A stretch of 61,691 bases of DNA from Verrucomicrobiota bacterium (GTDB lineage: Bacteria; Verrucomicrobiota; Verrucomicrobiia; Opitutales; Opitutaceae). Of the stretch, positions 37,120 through 45,958 are shown piece by piece. Both the position numbers and the translations under genes were made by a program. The notes beneath the pieces were generated by a model. It worked only from the letters and a program-made list of their open reading frames with translations. It did not search any database and was not told the origin of the DNA. Position 1 is the stretch's first letter. The number at the start of each line of letters is the position of its first letter. Location of the stretch: positions 1 through 61,691 of the forward strand of contig JAQGOP010000044.1 of NCBI GenBank assembly GCA_028293545.1, read 5' to 3'.

Positions 37120-38001
37120 TCAGCCGTGGACGATTTCGGTGCCGATTCCTCGATCGGTGAAAATTTCGAGGAGCAGGCTGTGCGGGAGGCGGCCATCGAT
37201 GAAGTGGACGCGCTGGACGCCTTCCTGCAAGGCGCGGATGGCGCTGAGGACTTTCGGACGCATGCCTTTGTCGATCACGCCCTTCTTTTTCAAGTCGTCG
37301 ACCTGGCTGATCTTCAGCGTGGAGATAAGCGACTCGGGGTCCGAAGGATTCGCGAGCAACCCAGGGACATCACTCATGTAAACCAATCGGCGCGCCCGCA
37401 GCGCGCTCGCCACGCGGCCCGCCACCAAGTCCGCATTCACGTTGTATGGTTTGCCGTCGAGGCCTTCGGCGACCGGGGAAATCACGGGGATGAAACCGTC
37501 GGCGATCTCCTTCTTGATCAGCTTCACCTTCACTTCGGTGACATCACCGACGTAGCCGAGGTCGACCGCGTTTCCATCGTCATCGATCACGAGCTTTTGG
37601 CAGACGAGCACGGTGTCGCCGGGCAGGCCCTTGGACTTGCCCTTGGCGGTGACGATGGCGTCGCAGACATCCTTGTTTACGATTTCGTCGAGCGTCTTTT
37701 TCACGACGGCGATCGTTTCCTCGTCGGTGACGCGCATGCCGTTGACGAATCTTGCCTTCAGGCCGGACGACTCCATCGCGCGGGTGATGGCCTTGCCGCC
37801 GCCGTGGACGACTACGACGTTGATCCCGGCAGCGGCGAGAAAAGCAATATCGTAGGCGACGCGAGTGCGTGCGACGGGATCGGGGTCGTCCATGAAGCTC
37901 CCGCCGTATTTCACGACGAAAGTGGAGCCCCGAAAATCCTGGATGTAGGGCAAGGCCTCGATGAGGACCTTCGCCTTGGCCGTGACTTCAGCGACGTTCA
38001 T
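37120..38001 (-). CDS. argB: Acetylglutamate kinase
   Basis: Phosphorylates N-acetylglutamate, the second arginine step and the usual point of feedback control. 293 aa from ATG at 38001. Amino-acid kinase blocks are VVKYGGSFM (about 28-36), [19 protein letters not shown] and, near the end, [20 protein letters not shown]. Arginine-sensitive enzymes carry an extra N-terminal helix, and the first 20 residues here ([20 protein letters not shown]) could be one. The open frame upstream to 38145 is not supported. Confidence 0.96.
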   Translation of the reverse strand: MNVAEVTAKAKVLIEALPYIQDFRGSTFVVKYGGSFMDDPDPVARTRVAYDIAFLAAAGINVVVVHGGGKAITRAMESSGLKARFVNGMRVTDEETIAVVKKTLDEIVNKDVCDAIVTAKGKSKGLPGDTVLVCQKLVIDDDGNAVDLGYVGDVTEVKVKLIKKEIADGFIPVISPVAEGLDGKPYNVNADLVAGRVASALRARRLVYMSDVPGLLANPSDPESLISTLKISQVDDLKKKGVIDKGMRPKVLSAIRALQEGVQRVHFIDGRLPHSLLLEIFTDRGIGTEIVHG

Positions 38002-38157
38002 CGCGTTCAAAGCACGCGGCCGGAGGCCGCGGAGGGAGAGGAAGTGCTGGCAGCGTTCACAATAATTTTGGCGAAGTGTGAGCTGAATAAGGCACAGCCC
38101 GCGCGCATTTCCACAAAAATTTTCGGGTCCGCGCCACCGCGACAAAACGCAGACGGG

Positions 38158-38249
38158 TTTAACCGCGAATCGACACGAATCCGGCGCCTCATCCGTCGGG
38201 GTTCGAACTTCAGGTTCGCGTTCATTCGCGTCCCTTCGCGGTACAAAAA
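38158..38249. repeat. CGCGAAT inverted-repeat element without cargo
   Basis: Arms TTTAACCGCGAATCGACACG(AAT) and, inverted, TTTTTGTACCGCGAAGGGAC(GCGAATGAACGCGAA), separated by about 30 bp. It is a short relative of the cassette at 34147-34602, between argB and the divergent argJ. Confidence 0.7.
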
Positions 38250-38303
38250 CCCCGGTTTAAAAATCTACTTCACTCCGGGGCACGGCACGCCCACTTCTTT
38301 CGC

Positions 38304-39620
38304 GTGCCCAGCACTCATCTCTCTTTCGCCTCGCGCGAGGCGCATCACGCGTGGCTGGTATCGCAGGCCAAGCTGCCTGCCGGTTTTCGCGTGGGCACGA
38401 TGCGGTTCGATTTCGTCCCGCGCGAAGCGCCGAAGCCGGCGAAGATGACACTCACCCTGATCGCGCTCGACCAGCCGACGCCTGATTTCGCCGCGTTGTT
38501 CACGAAAAACGCCCTGCCCGGTGCACCGATCATCGTCGGACGGCGCCGCCTCGAGGAGGCCACGCTTGGTGCCATCATCGTCAACAACAAGGTTTCAAAC
38601 GTATGCGCGCCGGGCGGCATCGAGGCCTCCGAAAAAATCTGCGCGGAAACCGCGCGCCTGCTGAAACTGAAACCCGAGCAGATCCTGCCGTGCTCGACGG
38701 GAGTGATCGGCTGGGGTTTGCCGGTCGACGCCATGCTGGGGGCGCTGCCCGAGGCGGTGGGCACCTTGAAGGGCGAGTCGATCTTGCCCGCGGCCGAGGG
38801 AATCGTGACGACCGACCTTTATCCCAAAATCCGGCGGGCGGAGTTGGGCGGCGGCAGCATTGTCGGCATCGCCAAGGGCGCGGGCATGATCGAGCCCAAC
38901 ATGGCCACCATGTTGGTCTATATCCTCACCGACTTGGCGGTGCCGCGCGGCGAATTGCGCGCGATGCTGAGGCGGGCGGTGGACGCAACGTTCAACACGA
39001 TCAGCGTCGACAGCGACACGAGCACATCGGACACGGTTGCGTTGGTTTCCTCGGGAAAAGTGCAGGGCGTCGGAGCCGCCGAGTTCGAGAAAGCGCTCAC
39101 GACGGTCTGCCGCGATTTGGCGGAGGACGTGGTGCGCAACGGCGAAGGCGTGCGGCACGTGATCCGGGTGCAAGTGCAACGGGCGGATTCAGGCGAGCTC
39201 GCGCGGGCGTTGGGCAAGGCGATCGTCAATGCACCGCTCTTCAAATGCGCGGTCGCCGGCAACGATCCCAATGTCGGCCGGTTGGTCCAGGCGATCGGAA
39301 AGCACGTCGGCGCGTTTGCGCCGGCGACGGATTTATCCAGGCTGAAGCTGACGATGGGCGGGATTGAAATTTTCGCCGGCGGGGTGTTTCAGCTGAATCC
39401 GGAAAAGGAAACCGCGCTGGTGGCGCACCTGAAGGCGGCGGAATTATATGCGAGCGTGATCCCGAAGGACGGGATTTTCGCCGCCGCGATCCATTATCCG
39501 CCGCATGAACGCTGCGTGGAAATCGGGGTCGATCTCGGGAGTGGAGCGGGGGCCGCGACCGTGATCGGCGGCGACCTCACGCATGAGTACGTGAGCGAGA
39601 ACGCGGATTACCGCAGCTGA
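38304..39620 (+). CDS. argJ: Glutamate N-acetyltransferase / amino-acid acetyltransferase
   Basis: Moves the acetyl group from N-acetylornithine to glutamate, releasing ornithine and recycling the acetyl group. 438 aa from GTG at 38304. The self-cleavage site is intact: KGAGMIEPNMATML, with the nucleophile Thr202. ArgJ makes a separate ArgE deacetylase unnecessary. The gene is the only plus-strand member of this arginine group, divergent from argB and convergent with the ornithine decarboxylase gene. N-terminal and bifunctional activity cannot be judged from sequence. Confidence 0.96.
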   Translation: MPSTHLSFASREAHHAWLVSQAKLPAGFRVGTMRFDFVPREAPKPAKMTLTLIALDQPTPDFAALFTKNALPGAPIIVGRRRLEEATLGAIIVNNKVSNVCAPGGIEASEKICAETARLLKLKPEQILPCSTGVIGWGLPVDAMLGALPEAVGTLKGESILPAAEGIVTTDLYPKIRRAELGGGSIVGIAKGAGMIEPNMATMLVYILTDLAVPRGELRAMLRRAVDATFNTISVDSDTSTSDTVALVSSGKVQGVGAAEFEKALTTVCRDLAEDVVRNGEGVRHVIRVQVQRADSGELARALGKAIVNAPLFKCAVAGNDPNVGRLVQAIGKHVGAFAPATDLSRLKLTMGGIEIFAGGVFQLNPEKETALVAHLKAAELYASVIPKDGIFAAAIHYPPHERCVEIGVDLGSGAGAATVIGGDLTHEYVSENADYRS

Positions 39621-39660
39621 GAGAAAGGGGCGATTTACGAGGGGCGGACGCTATGTCACC

Positions 39661-39775
39661 GGGTGGAGCGACTTCTCCGCAAGGCGCTGTTTGGCTCCGT
39701 CTAAATGCGGACGGAGCCGCTCCCATTCGAACAGCTCAGGGTCTTCGCCCACGCGTTAACAACGCGTTCCACCTG
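39661..39775. repeat. GGTGGAGCGACTT element, full copy
   Basis: Starts GGGTGGAGCGACTTCTCCGC and ends GCGTTAACAACGCGTTCCAC(CTG). Inside are a GGCTCCGTC...GACGGAGCC hairpin and a CCCATTCGAACAGCTCAGGG motif. The ends (GGTGGAGCG and CGTTCCACC) are themselves inverted. Copies: 6762 (partial), 32729, 42626. Confidence 0.7.
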
Positions 39776-39801
39776 CGCTCGGCGCAGCGGCGTACTCCCT
39801 T

Positions 39802-40941
39802 TTACTGGTTCACGTGCACGACCTTCGCCGGCGGGAAGCCGTTGAAATAGGTCGCGGACGCGTGGCTGTAAGCGCCGATGTTCACGCTGTAAACCAGGTC
39901 GCCGCGCACGAGATCGGGGAGATTCTCGGCCATCGACACGACATCGAGCGCGTCGCACGTCGGGCCAAACACGCAGGAGAGCGAAGTCGGGCCTTTCTTG
40001 AAGGCCTTCACGGGGTATTTGCAGTGGTCGAAGATCACGCCCGAGTACGTGTGGTAGACGCCGTCGTTGATGTAGTACGAGGCCTTGCCATCACGCACGG
40101 CCTTGCCGATCACGGATGCGACCGATGTGCCGGAAACCGCGGCGAGGAAACGCCCGGGTTCGGCGAGGATCTGGATGTCTTTCGGGAAAAGACGCTCGAG
40201 CTCGGTGTTGATGATCTTCGCGAGGACCGGGAACGGCTTGACCGAGTCGTCGTACGGCGCCGGAAATCCGCCGCCGATGTCGAGCAGGTTCATCTTCGTG
40301 TAGCCGCGGTCGCGCGCCTCCTTGAAGATGTTGGCGGAGAGATTCAACGCCTGGACGTAATTCTCGAAATTCGTCGTCTGGCTGCCGACGTGGAAGCTGA
40401 TGCCCTCAACGGTCAGGCCCGCCTTGTCCGCCGCGAGGATGAGGTCGACGGCCTCGCCCGGGGGCGCGCCGAATTTCGAGGAGAGTTCCACCATGGCGCC
40501 CGTGTTTGGGACCTTGAGGCGCAGCACCAGGCCCGCGTTGGGCGCGTGCTGCTTGATCTTCTGGATTTCCTCGAGGTTGTCGAAGGTGACAAGCGGCTTG
40601 TAGCGGTTGAGCTCCTCGAGCGTATCCGTCGGCTTCGTCGGATTTGCGTAGATGATCTTGTCCCAGATCCAATCCTGGCGCTCCTTCGCCGGCAGGTGCT
40701 TGATGTACTGGTAGACGATCTTGAACTCCGGCATCGAGGCGACGTCGAAGCTCGCGCCTTCCTTGTACAGCGTGCGGACGATCTCGGCATCCGGGTTGGC
40801 CTTGACGGCGTAGTAAACCTGCACGCGCGGCAGGTGTTTCCGGAAAAGCCGGTAAGCCTGGCGCAGCGCGTCGTGATCGATGACGAACAACGGCGTGCCG
40901 TGTTGCTTGGCGAGTTTCTGCAGCCGCGTCAGGGAAAGCAT
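39802..40941 (-). CDS. Ornithine decarboxylase (fold III, PLP)
   Basis: 379 aa, alanine-racemase-fold decarboxylase. PLP lysine is Lys47 in YYAVKANPD; HVGSQ (184-188), DIGGGFPAPY, AEPGR and FGPTCDALDVV with Cys329 follow. GPTCD is typical of ornithine/lysine decarboxylases, whereas diaminopimelate decarboxylases have GPxCE. It should give putrescine from ornithine supplied by the surrounding arginine genes. The homospermidine synthase gene upstream on the same strand, 134 bp away, would use that putrescine. Carboxynorspermidine decarboxylase is a less likely alternative. Confidence 0.88.
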   Translation of the reverse strand: MLSLTRLQKLAKQHGTPLFVIDHDALRQAYRLFRKHLPRVQVYYAVKANPDAEIVRTLYKEGASFDVASMPEFKIVYQYIKHLPAKERQDWIWDKIIYANPTKPTDTLEELNRYKPLVTFDNLEEIQKIKQHAPNAGLVLRLKVPNTGAMVELSSKFGAPPGEAVDLILAADKAGLTVEGISFHVGSQTTNFENYVQALNLSANIFKEARDRGYTKMNLLDIGGGFPAPYDDSVKPFPVLAKIINTELERLFPKDIQILAEPGRFLAAVSGTSVASVIGKAVRDGKASYYINDGVYHTYSGVIFDHCKYPVKAFKKGPTSLSCVFGPTCDALDVVSMAENLPDLVRGDLVYSVNIGAYSHASATYFNGFPPAKVVHVNQ

Positions 40942-41075
40942 GGGGAGAATTTACGATTTACGAGGGGAGAATTACGATGGGCTGACCGGAGATTGCGGAG
41001 TCGAAAACAGGCCGGGCTTCCAGTGGCGTCAGGCTGTTTTCGTTCTCCGCATGGCGATCTCCGATGCGCCGCGGG

Positions 41076-42527
41076 TCACCCCGCGTTGGTCACCAGGAAG
41101 TTCTTGAACTGCCAGGGATCCTTGCGATCGAGGTCGGGCCGGTTGTATTGGTCGAAGGTCGTGTCGCGATTCTTGAGCGGAGTCCAATCCGACGACTTCG
41201 AGATCCACTTCCCGAGGTAGGGCTTGGCGATCTTGAGGATGAAATCGTGCGGGAGGTCGTCCGGCACGCGCACGCTTTCCTGCGGGTTCTGGATCATCCA
41301 CGTCGAGGCGCCGACCACCGAGATCGCGACCTGCATGGTCGTCGCATTCTGGTGCGGCACGAGGTCGCGGGACTGCTCAATGCTGAGGTCGCTGCCGACC
41401 CACCACGAATTGTAGTCATGGCCCATGATCAGCGCGCCGAGGATGTCGGATCCGCCGGTGATCTCGTCGTTCATGATGCGCTGGTTCTCGTTCAGCTTGT
41501 AATTGTAGCCGCGCATTTCGTTGAGCGAGGCGATGGCCTCGTCGCACGGGCAGTACGCGTAGTGCATCGTCGGGCGGTAAACGGCTTTCTTGCCGTCCCA
41601 CACCGTGAGCTTGTCGGAGATGGTGAATGCTTCGCCGTGGCGCACGACCATGCCGAGGATGTCGTAGTTCGGCACCCAGGAGCGGACCCACATGTTGATG
41701 CCCATGCGGGCGACACAGATCTGGTTCTTCGGGCCGCTCTTGTGCTCGAAGGCGTGCTCCGGGAGGGTTTTCTCGTGCGTGCCCCAGCCCATTTCGGCCG
41801 TGGTGGTGCCTTCCTCGCGGAAACCTTCGATGCTCCACGTGTTCACGAATTCGTCGACCTGCTTCGGCTTGTCCGTGACCTGCGTGTCGCGCTCGGAGCA
41901 ATGGATGACCTTCACGCCGATCGCGCGCGCGAGGTGGTTGAACTGCTGCGTGCGCATCAGCTCGGTGACTTTTTCCGCGGCGGCGCCCTTGACCTTCTTG
42001 TCGGCGAGGAGTTTCGCCCCGATGTCGAGGAGACCCTGCTTGACGAAATGGGAAATGAGGCCGGGATTCGCGCCGTGCTCGATGACGGCGGTGGCGCCGC
42101 GACCCTGCCACTTGGCGGTCATGCGGCGGAGGTTCATGTGGCGCCAGTAGAGCGTTTTTTCCGTGGGATGTGAGCCGCTGTTGTACGGGTCCCAGAGTTC
42201 GGTCGAGGTGTTGATGTACATCACGCCGTGGTCGCGGCACCACTGGAGGATTTCCAGCGCATCGATATTCCAAGCGAGGTCGATGAGGAGGTCGCCGGCG
42301 CCGACGTGCTTGGCGAGGAGAGTGCCCATGTTTTCCTCGGTGACGCGGTCGCGCACGAAACGAACGCCCTTGGACGTCCAGGATTTCAGTTTCTCGCTGC
42401 GGTTTTCAAAATCCATCACGGTGACATTCTTCGCGGGCACCTTGATGTGCTTGAAAAGAATCGGCAGCGTGCATTCGGCGACTGCGCCGTAGCCGACGAA
42501 GAGGATTTTATTTTTGAATTCGATCAT
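41076..42527 (-). CDS. Homospermidine synthase (saccharopine dehydrogenase-like)
   Basis: 483 aa; bacterial homospermidine synthases are near 477. The N-terminal NAD-binding fold has ILFVGYGAVAECTLPIL (8-24) and VMDFEN. Blocks WNIDALEILQWC, YINTSTELWDPY and EHGANPGLISHF match the HSS branch rather than lysine-forming saccharopine dehydrogenases. The enzyme joins two putrescines (or spermidine and putrescine) into sym-homospermidine with NAD cycling. Its gene is next to the ornithine decarboxylase gene, which makes the pathway complete within 3 kb. Confidence 0.88.
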   Translation of the reverse strand: MIEFKNKILFVGYGAVAECTLPILFKHIKVPAKNVTVMDFENRSEKLKSWTSKGVRFVRDRVTEENMGTLLAKHVGAGDLLIDLAWNIDALEILQWCRDHGVMYINTSTELWDPYNSGSHPTEKTLYWRHMNLRRMTAKWQGRGATAVIEHGANPGLISHFVKQGLLDIGAKLLADKKVKGAAAEKVTELMRTQQFNHLARAIGVKVIHCSERDTQVTDKPKQVDEFVNTWSIEGFREEGTTTAEMGWGTHEKTLPEHAFEHKSGPKNQICVARMGINMWVRSWVPNYDILGMVVRHGEAFTISDKLTVWDGKKAVYRPTMHYAYCPCDEAIASLNEMRGYNYKLNENQRIMNDEITGGSDILGALIMGHDYNSWWVGSDLSIEQSRDLVPHQNATTMQVAISVVGASTWMIQNPQESVRVPDDLPHDFILKIAKPYLGKWISKSSDWTPLKNRDTTFDQYNRPDLDRKDPWQFKNFLVTNAG

Positions 42528-42625
42528 GATGTAAGGACACGGACTTCACCGGCGCGCGCGCGGGGTGACAAGAGTTATTGCGGAGGTGTAGCGTGACGTT
42601 TCCGGTGCGGAAAAGGGATCTCCGA

Positions 42626-42729
42626 GGTGGAGCGACTTCTCCGCAAGGCGCTGTTCGAGTCAGCCCGCGTTGAAATGCCGACGGAGTCGCTCCCATTCGA
42701 CCGGCTCAGGGTAAACAACGCGTTTTACC
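42626..42729. repeat. GGTGGAGCGACTT element abutting argC
   Basis: GGTGGAGCGACTTCTCCGCA through GGGTAAACAACGCGTTTTACC. The element ends at the stop codon of argC (42729-42731), so its last bases are shared with the gene end. Confidence 0.65.
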
Positions 42730-43754
42730 TAAACCAAACCCGCGGTTTCGGGAAAACCGCACCACAGGTTCATGATCTGCACGGCTTGGCCGCTCGCGCC
42801 TTTCATGAGGTTGTCCTCGGTGGACGTGAGGATGAAATTCCCGGTGCGCGGATCGAGCACGGCGGAAATATCGATGCGGTTGGTGCCGACGACATGAGCG
42901 GTTTCGAGAGTTTCCCCGGTCGGCAAAACCTGCACGAACGCCGCGTTCGCGTAGGCGGCATTCCAACTCGCGTAGAGCTGTTCGATCGTCGCGCCCTTGG
43001 CGGCGGGAACGGTGATCGTGGTCGCGATGCCGCGGCGCATCGGCGCCAGGTGCGGGTTGAACTGGATGATCGTCGTCGCGCCGGTGTGCAGCGCGAGCTG
43101 CTCCTCGATTTCGCCGAGATGACGGTGCTTCACCAGGCCATAGGCCTTGGTGCTCTCGGCGCGTTCGACGTAGAGGTAGCCCTCCTCGACTTTGCGGCCG
43201 GCGCCGCTGACGCCGCTGTAGGAGTTGACGACAATGTGTTCCCGCGAAACCAAACCCGCGCGCAACGGCGGCACCAGGGGCACGAGCACGCTAGTGGGAT
43301 AACAGCCAGGCGCCGCGACCAGCTGGGCGTCTTTTTTCCACGAGGGCGCGGTCAACTCGGGCAGTACGAAGCGGGCGGACGGCAAAAGCTCGGGCGCGTG
43401 GTGCTCGCCGTAATATTTCCGGTACGTCGCGAGGTCGGCGATGCGGAAGTCGGCGCTGAGGTCGATCACACGCTTGCCACCCGCGACGAGGGCCTTCGCG
43501 TAGGTGGCGGCGGCGCCGTGCGGGAGGGCGAGGAAGAACAGGTCGAGGTCGCTGGCGGCGAGCGCGGCGGGATCGGAGTCGATGAATTTCAGGCCACGGT
43601 CGATGCCGCGGACGGCCGGCATCACGCTGGCGAGGGCCTTGCCGGCGTGGGTGCGCGAGGTCACCGCCGCGAGCGTGACCTGCGGGTGACCGAGGAGGAG
43701 TTTGACCAGGACTTCGCCCGAGTAACCGGACGCGCCAACGATGCCGACTTTCAT
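42729..43754 (-). CDS. argC: N-acetyl-gamma-glutamyl-phosphate reductase
   Basis: NADPH-dependent reduction of N-acetylglutamyl phosphate to the semialdehyde, third arginine step. 341 aa from ATG at 43754. The Rossmann loop GASGYSG is at 7-13 and the catalytic cysteine is Cys151 in AAPGCYPTSV. It is the first gene of the minus-strand arginine and polyamine series, read before the hss gene. Its upstream side is closed off by a strong terminator at 43806-43843. Confidence 0.97.
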   Translation of the reverse strand: MKVGIVGASGYSGEVLVKLLLGHPQVTLAAVTSRTHAGKALASVMPAVRGIDRGLKFIDSDPAALAASDLDLFFLALPHGAAATYAKALVAGGKRVIDLSADFRIADLATYRKYYGEHHAPELLPSARFVLPELTAPSWKKDAQLVAAPGCYPTSVLVPLVPPLRAGLVSREHIVVNSYSGVSGAGRKVEEGYLYVERAESTKAYGLVKHRHLGEIEEQLALHTGATTIIQFNPHLAPMRRGIATTITVPAAKGATIEQLYASWNAAYANAAFVQVLPTGETLETAHVVGTNRIDISAVLDPRTGNFILTSTEDNLMKGASGQAVQIMNLWCGFPETAGLV

Positions 43755-43805
43755 GGAGCCACCTTCGAACACGACGGCGCGGGAATCCAGTATGATTTTT
43801 ACGCG

Positions 43806-43843
43806 AAAAAAAATCCGCCCGCGCGGTCAAGCGCGGGCGGATT
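43806..43843 (-). terminator. Rho-independent terminator of the outer-membrane protein gene
   Basis: On the minus strand, AATCCGCCCGCGC (43831-43843 complement) pairs with GCGCGGGCGGATT (43812-43824 complement), a perfect 13-bp stem with a 6-nt loop, followed by eight T. It ends transcription of the gene at 43872-44699 before argC. Confidence 0.92.
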
Positions 43844-43871
43844 CAAAACCCCGAACGAAAGACGAAACAGC

Positions 43872-44699
43872 TTAGAAGGTGATCGCGTAGGCGACCGTCA
43901 CGACGCCGCGGCCAACCGCGGCGGTGTTCTCAACTTTCGGCGCCCCACCCTGCTTGAAATAATTGTCCGTGCCTTGGGTGTAAGCGACGCCGACCGTCAG
44001 CTTGGAATTCTTCGTGAGCTGGAAAGGCGCCGAGACGCCGACGAGCCAGTAGGTGCCGTAGTTCTTGACCGGCGGCGTGGTGCTCTCGAATGCGTCGGTC
44101 CACTTGAAGGTGCCGGCGGTGGCGATGAAATCGAGTTCGGTGCCGGCGTCCTTGATCGGAACGACGAACGCGCCGCTGACTTCGTACGTGGCGCCCTTGA
44201 GGACGGCATCGTAGTAGAGTTTCGGCGTGATCTTGAAGCCGCTGATCGTGTAGTTGAGCGCCAGGCTGGGCTCGAAGGTCATCTTGTAGAACCCGGCGCC
44301 TTCATCGGCGCGCGGGTAATTGTACCAGGTGAAACCGGGCACGAGGGTCGTGGCGTCGTTGATCGTGACGGTGTACGAACCGTAGATATCGTATTCCGGA
44401 TCCGACTGCCCGACGACCTTGTCGGCCATCGGGAAATTGGCCCAGACGCCGATGGCGAGCGCGCCCGAGTCGACTTCGACCGAAGGTTCAAAGGAGGGAC
44501 CGCCGAGGCGGACGCCGCGGAACATGTATTGCGACGCGAACGCGGGGGTTAAAATAATGGAGTAGCTGGGGGCAGCCTCCGGGACGGGTGCAGGCGCTGG
44601 CGCTGGTGGGCTGGCAGCCGGGGCGGTCTGGGCTTGGCCGGACAAAGCTCCCAGGGTGAGAGCTGCACAGAGGATAACTGAGGTAGTTTTCTTATTCAT
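43872..44699 (-). CDS. Outer-membrane protein of the TIGR02001/Gcw_chp family
   Basis: 275 aa from ATG at 44699 (MNKKTTSVILCAALTLGALS, a clear signal peptide). After an Ala/Pro-rich linker the mature part begins TPAFASQYMFRGVRLGGPSF, the family's opening strand, and alternating beta strands run to a terminal Phe (TVAYAITF), as in outer-membrane barrels. Function of the family is not established. In the genomes I recall, members often lie near ammonium transport genes, which would fit the sigma-54 promoter upstream. It has its own terminator and promoter. Confidence 0.82.
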   Translation of the reverse strand: MNKKTTSVILCAALTLGALSGQAQTAPAASPPAPAPAPVPEAAPSYSIILTPAFASQYMFRGVRLGGPSFEPSVEVDSGALAIGVWANFPMADKVVGQSDPEYDIYGSYTVTINDATTLVPGFTWYNYPRADEGAGFYKMTFEPSLALNYTISGFKITPKLYYDAVLKGATYEVSGAFVVPIKDAGTELDFIATAGTFKWTDAFESTTPPVKNYGTYWLVGVSAPFQLTKNSKLTVGVAYTQGTDNYFKQGGAPKVENTAAVGRGVVTVAYAITF

Positions 44700-45063
44700 G
44701 GTTTGGTTATGGTGCGGGCGCACCCCTCGCGGGGTCGTCCACACCAGTGCTTTAAGCAAGGGCCGGGCCAACCCCATGTTATGACAAAAGAAATATTGCG
44801 GCGGTGTCCCGGGCGGGCGAAGCGGACCGGCCGCGGACGGAGTCCGGCCAAGGCATTTCCCCGCGAATTCGCGGCGAGCCGCGGAATTGATGCCGCCGAT
44901 CCGGATGCTTCTTCCAGCGGTCCAGCCTTCGGCGCGCCGAGGTATTTCAGGAAAGGAACTGCGGGGTGGTTCAAACCGCGAATAGCCGCCAATAACGACG
45001 AATCCGATCCTCCGAGCATTCGCGGCCAACAAGGTGTGGCTTGAGAGGAATACCGCACTGCTC
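44700..45063. repeat. Intergenic region with a degenerate CGCGAAT hairpin
   Basis: The 422-bp gap between rpsI and the outer-membrane protein gene. It holds the sigma-54 promoter (44755-44771) and a weak inverted repeat, AACCGCGAATAGCC at 44975 against the complement of GTTGGCCGCGAATG at 45018. I see no gene in it; the open frame at 44703-45044 has no credible start or composition. Confidence 0.45.
44755..44771 (-). promoter_or_regulatory. Sigma-54 (-24/-12) promoter
   Basis: On the minus strand it reads TTGGCCCGGCCCTTGCT: TGGC, seven bases, then TTGCT, with GG and GC exactly ten bases apart as the RpoN consensus requires. The expected transcript start is near 44743, leaving a leader of about 45 nt to the ATG at 44699. 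Control by nitrogen supply or another enhancer-binding regulator is inferred. Confidence 0.65.
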
Positions 45064-45064
45064 C

Positions 45065-45100
45065 AAAAAAAAACCGCCGTCGCTGGTGGCGACGGCGGTT
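45065..45100 (-). terminator. Rho-independent terminator after rpsI
   Basis: On the minus strand, AACCGCCGTCGC pairs with GCGACGGCGGTT (45089-45100 and 45072-45083, complement), loop of five, then nine T. It closes the rplM-rpsI operon. Confidence 0.93.
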
Positions 45101-45121
45101 GGAAGGGAGGTCCGGAGCGGA

Positions 45122-45520
45122 TTAACGCTTCGAGAACTGGAAGCGTTTGCGGGCGCCGGGCTGGCCGGGCTTCTTGCGCTCTTTTTCGCGGGGATCGCGG
45201 GTGATGTGGCCGGCCTTCTTCAGGGCGGCGCGCAGCTCGGGATTCAGCTTCTGGAGGGCGCGGGCGATGCCGTGCGCCACTGCGCCGGCCTGGCCGGCGA
45301 CGCCGCCACCGGCGACGTTTGCGGTCACGTCGATCTTCTCCCGCATATCAACGGTGAGGAGGGGCGCGTAGGCCTGCTTGGAGAAATTCTCGTGGGAGAA
45401 GTAGTTGTCGAATTCGCGGCCGTTGCAGATCAGCTTGCCCGAACCTTCGGTGAGGCGGATGCGGGCGGTGGAGGTCTTGCGGCGGCCAGTGCCGAGGAAA
45501 ACGTTGGTGGCGGTGCTCAT
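45122..45520 (-). CDS. rpsI: Ribosomal protein S9
   Basis: 132 aa small-subunit protein. Typical features: [16 protein letters not shown] at the start, [19 protein letters not shown] in the middle, and the conserved basic tail RKRFQFSKR that reaches the P-site tRNA. It follows rplM by 9 bp on the same strand, the standard bacterial L13-S9 operon, and is followed by a strong terminator. Confidence 0.99.
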   Translation of the reverse strand: MSTATNVFLGTGRRKTSTARIRLTEGSGKLICNGREFDNYFSHENFSKQAYAPLLTVDMREKIDVTANVAGGGVAGQAGAVAHGIARALQKLNPELRAALKKAGHITRDPREKERKKPGQPGARKRFQFSKR

Positions 45521-45529
45521 GGACTAAAA

Positions 45530-45958
45530 TTAGACGGTCGTTTTGACGGGATTCTGCGCCTCGTGCGTGTGCTTCGGGCCGGCGAAAACGTGGAGCTTGG
45601 TCAGCATCTTGGCCGCGATCCGGTTCTTGGGCAGCATGCCTTTGACGGCGTGCTCGATGATGAACTCGGGATGGCGTTCGCGCATCAGGGAGAGCTTGCG
45701 GTAGCTCTCGCCGCCGACGAAGCCGGAGAAAAACATGTACTCGTTCTTCTCTTCCTTCTTGCCGGTCACGACGATCTTCTCGGCGTTGATGATCACAACA
45801 TGGTCGCCCGTGTCGATGGTCGGCGTGTAGCTCGCCTTGTGGCGGCCACGGATCAGATTGGCGGATTTTACGGCAAGACGGCCAAGCACGACACCCTCGG
45901 CATCAATAAGATGCCATTTGGATTGCACGGACTCCTTGTTGGCGAGGAAGGTTTTCAT
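45530..45958 (-). CDS. rplM: Ribosomal protein L13
   Basis: 142 aa, the exact E. coli length, from ATG at 45958 (MKTFLANKESVQSKWHLIDA). An ATG at 45973 would add five residues and is unlikely. Family blocks LGRLAVKSANLIRGRHK and NAEKIVVTGKK are present. First gene of the L13-S9 operon. The leader (45959-46100) is short, and I saw no clear RNA autoregulatory structure in it. Confidence 0.99.
   Translation of the reverse strand: MKTFLANKESVQSKWHLIDAEGVVLGRLAVKSANLIRGRHKASYTPTIDTGDHVVIINAEKIVVTGKKEEKNEYMFFSGFVGGESYRKLSLMRERHPEFIIEHAVKGMLPKNRIAAKMLTKLHVFAGPKHTHEAQNPVKTTV

Noticed and set aside
39802..40941. Diaminopimelate decarboxylase (lysA)
   Set aside because: The C-terminal motif is GPTCD, not GPxCE, and the neighbour is homospermidine synthase, so ornithine decarboxylase fits better.
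41076..42527. Saccharopine dehydrogenase of lysine metabolism
   Set aside because: Length and the WNIDALEI, STELWDPY and EHGANPGL blocks match homospermidine synthase, and no other lysine genes are near.
44703..45044. A 113-codon plus-strand ORF
   Set aside because: It overlaps the sigma-54 promoter and a degenerate repeat, is Arg/Pro-rich, and has no credible ribosome binding site or homology.
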